Of a stretch of DNA of 64,000 nucleotides, positions 59,401 through 64,000 are shown one piece after another. This DNA comes from Hansfordia pulvinata (Eukaryota > Ascomycota > Sordariomycetes > Xylariales): contig BJKQ01000012.1 in the NCBI GenBank assembly GCA_006538405.1, positions 1,027,001-1,091,000 of the forward strand, in the 5' to 3' direction. The first letter of the stretch is position 1. Each line of letters starts with the position of its first letter. A program made the translations under genes and the position numbers. Under the pieces are notes generated by a model. It did not search any database. It was not told the origin of the DNA and was given only the letters and a program-made list of their open reading frames with translations.

Positions 59401-61077
59401 CACCAAGGAGGCACGCGGGGCCGACCCGACAGATTCGGTACTCATCCCAGGGCAGTCACTCTGGACTCTGGAGATGCGGTCGGTCTGCGAGAGTGCAGCG
59501 AGTGCCTGCCTGTGCGAGCTCGGACGAGTACTCGTATGCCGTGGGCCGGCAAATCGGCTCATCTGCGTGACGGCGTGTGGCCTGCGCTTTGCCGCGCTTC
59601 CAAGGTCGCTGCAACATAAGAGGGCCCTGGGGCGCCAAGCTTTGCGTGAGCCATTGCTCGGGGATAGATCGGCGTCTCCTTGTGCTGCCGCTTTCATCGC
59701 TGGGGGTCTCGCCTCGCAGCCCGGCACGGCACACTTGCCGAGACGTCGCGCCCGTCTAGGTACTCGTACGGAACCAGACCAAGAATATGGAGCACGCACG
59801 TCCGAAGCCCAGCACGCAGACTGGTCTGGTCTTTCTTGGTATACCACCACCCGTACAATACGAATGCATCCTGACTTCCAGTCCGTACACAAGCAGCAGC
59901 CCTGCCGAAACAGACGCAGGGTATCTCGTGCTTGTACCCGGGGCACGGAGTGCGCGTTGGAACAACTGTCGCGCGGGAGCGCGGCAACACGGCACAGCGA
60001 AACGGGCTTGCCCCATGGCGAAATTCTTCGCGCTGCCTGCCAGCCGCGCCCCGCAGAGCCCGAGCCCCGACCCGTCGTGACGTGGGCCCCCTGACCCAGC
60101 CCCTGTAGCTGGCTGGTACACGTAGGTAGGTACGGTAGGTAGGTAGAGGGTGGGTAGGTACCTAGATATCTGTACGTTAGGGGTAGTTAGGTGGCGTCTT
60201 CCGTCAGATCTGCGAGCTTCGTCTTTCGGCAAAGCGGCATCTTGCATTGAAACTGCCTTCTCCCTGGCTGCAAACGCACACCTTAGGTACTCGTACAGCC
60301 GCGCACAGCGAGCGTCACAGTACCTAGTCGGTTCCGTCTGTGAGGCCAGTTGATCCGCCATTCACCAGTCATCGCCACTTTGCACCGTCACGTCGACATT
60401 CTCATACTCGTACACCGCCCATGGATCGCAGCCTACTCGTAACGGTCCTGACCACTTGGTTGCCCTTCATCCGACCAATCTCCAACTACTGTCCGCTGTT
60501 CAATAATCTGCGGAATCCTGCCGGTAACAGTGTGCCGAGGCGTCGAGCTCCCCTCTTCTATCACACCAGCTACCCAGCTCAATATCTTACCTACGAGTAC
60601 ACCGTCGCTGGCAGCGCGTGCTCGGCACGCGACGCATGCTGGATGCACGAGTCTGCAACGGCGAGCAGCCGGCACCTGCTCCCGAATCACCAGAACACGC
60701 CGCAGTTTCCACTTATCCCCCACTGCTGCCGCCGCCGGCAGATTTGGACGGCATGCAGGCACACTCCGTAGAAAGACCACCTGATGAGATCGTTGATCGG
60801 CATGGAAATATTGGGTCGGGCATCTGGCCGCAGTCCAAAGTGACAGGGGATACAAAGCGGGAATAGCAATTGCGCGGCCACAGAAGATGCGGTTGCTGGG
60901 TTTTCGCATTCCCGGGAAGGGGGCGGAAATTATTGGCTTCTTGTCTATTCTGTAGCGTCCTACTTCCCCAGATACTGCACGTGACGTTGATGGCAGCTCT
61001 GTATCAATCCACCAACAGCATCTCCTGCTGCGTGGTCCCGTGTGCGGCCGAGGGGGCGAAAGCCCCAAGGCGGACAA
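56497..61077. other. 4.6-kb gene-poor region, second motif cluster
   Basis: No supported gene. The first 500 bases are the OPT promoter. Nine TACGAGTA/TACTCGTA copies lie at 58237, 58434, 58464, 59529, 59761, 60288, 60404, 60434 and 60592. TAGG/TACC words are dense at 58225-58240, 58403-58413 and 60120-60170, where several GTAGGTAGGT units lead to GGTACCTAG. Confidence 0.55.
60120..60170. repeat. TAGG/GGTACC-rich tract
   Basis: Repeated GTAGGTAGGT units end in GGTACCTAGATATC, so an inverted TAGGTACCTA core sits beside direct TAGG repeats. Confidence 0.7.
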
Positions 61078-64000
61078 CTACGACTCCTCAAACAGCTGTT
61101 CGAGCAACAGGCCCCTGTCGTCATTCTTGTCTCTTGACAGGTTGAGATTGAGCTTGCGCGACTCGACAGCCAGCACATCGCCGCTGGCAAAGTAGGCCAA
61201 AACGCCGCCCTTGCCGTCCATGCGCGCCGTGATGCGGAAGTAGTGCTTGCCCTGGCCGTTGGCCTTGCGCACGGGTATGAACTGCAGGTCGTTGTGCTGG
61301 CACCACTCCTCGATCTCGTCCCGGAAGCTCCGCTCCGCCTTGCCCTCCGTCTTCTGCTGCTGCTGTTGCTGCGGCGGCGCTGTGGTCTTGCTGCCGTGAC
61401 TGGCCTTGGCGGCACCTTTGTGCCGGTGGTGGCGGTGGTCTCGAGAATCCGCCTCCGGAACAGGGCGCGGGAGCTGCGCTGCCGCGTCCGGGCCCAGGTC
61501 CAGGGCGGCCTCGATGGTGGCCCTGCCCTTCTCGAATTCGGCGACCAGCAGACGGTGGGATGCCATGGATTCGGGAAAGACCGAGTCCTTCCACCACTCG
61601 TACCACTGCCCAATCTCCTCGTAGTTGGCATCAGGGCTTGTCAACCAGTCGTACAGCACGCCGTGCCACTTGGGGAACACCTCGACGACGACGACCTTGA
61701 GCACCGTCGACGCCGAGATGACACCTCCTCCACTTCCGCCTCCAACGTTACTGCTCCCGCCGCTCTCGCGCGCCCACTTGAGAACACCATCCAGCGCGCC
61801 CATGTGTGCCTCCTGGTCCGCCGGGTCGACTCGGAACCGGGTCCGGAGGTACTTGCCCATGCTGGGCAGCACGTGGTGCCGTACGAGGGCCTCCCACTGG
61901 TCGCCAAAGACGGCCTTCCACTCTTTGAGGCCCGGGACGACGCCGCGGTCAAACTCCCAGACGTCGATGACCTGGCGGAATTTGCGCCGCACGTTGGCCA
62001 CCAAGCCCGACCCCTTGGGCTCGACGTGGTGCGGTAGGTGCCGCGCAAACAGCTCGAGCCAGGGGAAAAGCCAGAGATGCGGCAGGTTATGTTGCTTCTT
62101 GCGGGGCTTCCACTCCGCCACCGCCTCGTCGAGCCGCCGGGCCACCTGCTCCAGCAGCTGCGAGCGCACGAACGAGGGGAAAAGCTCGTCCCACTTCTCG
62201 AAGATGTTGAGCAGCGGCTGCGCATCGTAGACGTCCCACGTCTGTGAGCAGGCCGTGACCAGCTTGGGGAATATGTGCTTGTAGATCATGCTCTCGTAGG
62301 GCGTCGTGGACCTCTGGTGATGGCGGTGGGTTCCATCCAGCTCGAGATCCGCAAACTTGGCGACTGCATTGCCACCGGGTTGCTTGTTCAGCCCTAAGAT
62401 GCCCTTAATTGCGCATAAGTCTGAGGACAGATTTCCTAGCCTGGGGTCTTCCAGAGGCTGCCACCCCTGAACGGCGTCGCGCACAAAAGGGTGTATGGCG
62501 GCTACGGCGATTCCAGCCAGGTCCTCGTCAGGGTTCGTTGAGGTCCCCTCGACCTTCTTGAGGGCCTCCATGATCGGATCCCACTCGTGGTTGCGCGCAG
62601 CTTCGGAAACCTGTTCCAGAGCAGAAGAGAACAGCCGCAGGTTTGACATGTCAGAGTCGATGAGATCCAGCTCCTGCTGACGTAGCTTGGTTTCGCCGTC
62701 CAGCCACTTTTTCCGCTCTTCCAAACTCTTCCACTCCTCGACGAAAGCAGCCAGATCACCCTGGGCCCTGCGAGCTAGCTTCCGAGCCTCGACCTGCTCG
62801 GGGCGTTCTGTGCCGGCACTAGGTGTCAGGAGGCCAGACCCAGACGTCAGTAGCTTCTGGTCCTGGCCAGTGAGATCCAGTATAGGAGCGAACGCATCAG
62901 GGATATGAAGACCCGGGGCGTCTTTCTGGACGTCGTTGACCGTGAGATATTTGGTCTTGGGTCTGCGAGGGGTGCTGGCTGCGCTAGCGGGTGTGCTATC
63001 GAGCCCCTGTGCCTTGCGCTCTTTCTGCTGCTTCTTCTTCTTCCTCTTCTTTTCCTCTTCCGAGTCGCTAACCTGCTCGCCTCGCATGCGCGCTTGGCGT
63101 TTCTCCTCTTTGCGCTCGTGTTCTGACTTTTCCTTCACGGCACCCAATCCAACGCCTTGGGGACGGAGATTGGCCTCGATGATGACATTGCGACCTTGAC
63201 CTTCGGCACCCAAGCCTTGGCCCTCGACATAACCCATCTTCGCCATCATTCGGGCGGCGAACGATTTGGCTTTAGCTCCTCCACCGCCGCCACCGAAGGC
63301 ACTGGGCTTAGGTGTAGAAACAGATGGCGCGGGCTCATCTTTCAAGCCAGACTTGAGGATCGGCTCCCGGGCAGATGAAGGAACAAACCCTTTTCCCAGA
63401 GGCGTACTCCCGTCGTACTTGGATCTGAAGGCAGGCGCTTTACTCGGGGTTTGATGGGCATCTTGGCTTGCGTCTGTCGGTTGCACCCAGCCCAGGCCTT
63501 GCGCAGCTGCCGGACGGAACCCCAAGCCAAGCCCAGGGGTTTGGTCTTCGTCCTCATCCTCGTCTTCGTCCTGGTCGCTGTTGTTGATGTTGTTTCCGTC
63601 TGCGCCGTTCTCGGGAGCAAATGACGCACGAGTTGAGCCCAGGCCAGGGCGGTGGCCGGCTGCTTCGTCATCGTCGTCATCGTCCTCCTCGTCCTCATCA
63701 TCCTGTGCGGTGTCTTTCTGACCGGCAGAAACAAAAGTCATGTTCTTGTGGCGTAGGTTTTTCTTCGACTTCCAGCCGCGCCCAGGGGCAGGGGTATCAT
63801 CGTCGCTGTCGGAGCCAAAAATCCCCAGAGCGGCGCTTTCCTTTGCGTTGCGACCAGTGCGACGGCGCTTGCGGGGGTTGAAGTCGTGGAAATCGTTTCG
63901 CGGATCTGTCGAGGGCCGTGTGTCGAAAGCGTCGTCCTCGTCGGCGTCATCTTCGGAAGATGAGTAGGCGGCGGCGTCGGCCTTGGAAATGTGAGATGGG
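61078..64000 (-). CDS. TFIP11: G-patch/GCFC splicing factor (TFIP11/Ntr1 type), 5' end outside window
   Basis: The frame is open from the right edge to the stop at 61078, about 974 residues, so the start lies beyond base 64000. The visible N-terminal part has the TFIP11 N-terminal motif (NDFHDFNPRKRRRTGR, AALGIFGSDSDDD) and acidic runs. The G-patch follows (FAARMMAKMGYVEGQGLGAE, then GRNVIIEANLRPQGVGLG), next a Lys-rich stretch, and then the long GCFC domain with WDPIMEALKKVEG, LNIFEKWDELFPSFV and HNLPHLWLFPWLELFARHLP. The C terminus has EIEEWCQHNDLQFIPVRKA and YFRITARMDGKGGVLAYF. Ntr1/TFIP11 activates the helicase Prp43/DHX15 to take apart spliceosomes after splicing, which suits an intron-rich genome. 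The visible part has no intron. Confidence 0.92.
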   Translation of the reverse strand, partial: PSHISKADAAAYSSSEDDADEDDAFDTRPSTDPRNDFHDFNPRKRRRTGRNAKESAALGIFGSDSDDDTPAPGRGWKSKKNLRHKNMTFVSAGQKDTAQDDEDEEDDDDDDEAAGHRPGLGSTRASFAPENGADGNNINNSDQDEDEDEDEDQTPGLGLGFRPAAAQGLGWVQPTDASQDAHQTPSKAPAFRSKYDGSTPLGKGFVPSSAREPILKSGLKDEPAPSVSTPKPSAFGGGGGGAKAKSFAARMMAKMGYVEGQGLGAEGQGRNVIIEANLRPQGVGLGAVKEKSEHERKEEKRQARMRGEQVSDSEEEKKRKKKKQQKERKAQGLDSTPASAASTPRRPKTKYLTVNDVQKDAPGLHIPDAFAPILDLTGQDQKLLTSGSGLLTPSAGTERPEQVEARKLARRAQGDLAAFVEEWKSLEERKKWLDGETKLRQQELDLIDSDMSNLRLFSSALEQVSEAARNHEWDPIMEALKKVEGTSTNPDEDLAGIAVAAIHPFVRDAVQGWQPLEDPRLGNLSSDLCAIKGILGLNKQPGGNAVAKFADLELDGTHRHHQRSTTPYESMIYKHIFPKLVTACSQTWDVYDAQPLLNIFEKWDELFPSFVRSQLLEQVARRLDEAVAEWKPRKKQHNLPHLWLFPWLELFARHLPHHVEPKGSGLVANVRRKFRQVIDVWEFDRGVVPGLKEWKAVFGDQWEALVRHHVLPSMGKYLRTRFRVDPADQEAHMGALDGVLKWARESGGSSNVGGGSGGGVISASTVLKVVVVEVFPKWHGVLYDWLTSPDANYEEIGQWYEWWKDSVFPESMASHRLLVAEFEKGRATIEAALDLGPDAAAQLPRPVPEADSRDHRHHRHKGAAKASHGSKTTAPPQQQQQQKTEGKAERSFRDEIEEWCQHNDLQFIPVRKANGQGKHYFRITARMDGKGGVLAYFASGDVLAVESRKLNLNLSRDKNDDRGLLLEQLFEES

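Overview
The window is nuclear DNA of a filamentous ascomycete. Short GT-AG introns (about 50-220 bases) interrupt most genes, the coding regions are GC-rich, and the proteins have typical Pezizomycotina architecture (Lys2 aminoadipate reductase, fused NAD(P)H glutamate synthase, OPT transporter, small secreted Cys proteins). A Sordariomycete, probably Hypocreales, is my best guess; that is inference from protein style, not a search.

Layout. 0-13 kb is gene-dense: lys2 (-, runs off the left edge), bcd1 (+), SCD6 (+), NDUFAF5 (-) and APL3 (+). 13-24.9 kb holds a single-pass membrane protein of unknown role, a small secreted Cys protein, a broken GT8 glycosyltransferase, a PLP-homeostasis protein, the 16-exon adenylosuccinate synthetase and a secreted GH16 glucanase-like enzyme. 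24.9-31 kb is nearly empty apart from a second small secreted Cys protein. 31-38.7 kb holds CTP synthase, an unknown protein, the SNARE BET1 and an Apc15/Mnd2-like protein. 38.7-46.2 kb is a gene desert. 46.2-56.5 kb holds GLT1 and an oligopeptide transporter. 56.5-61 kb is a second desert. 61 kb to the right edge is a G-patch/GCFC splicing factor of the TFIP11/Ntr1 type. The genes are independent housekeeping units with their own promoters, not a cluster. Several are linked through glutamine and nitrogen metabolism (GLT1, URA7, ADE12, lys2).

Two patterns stand out. First, three otherwise intact genes (lys2, SCD6, GLT1) each lack exactly one base at the same place: a C run that follows TA and encodes Tyr-Pro-Pro. 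Uncorrected homopolymer errors are the likeliest cause, but the shared context would also suit -1 slippage by a proline tRNA. Second, the 8-mer TACGAGTA (or its complement TACTCGTA) occurs about 31 times by my reading, 29 of them outside coding exons. It is concentrated in the gene deserts and often extends to TACGAGTACC. I know of no described element with this sequence.

All exon limits were read by eye from splice signals and protein continuity. No database search was possible.
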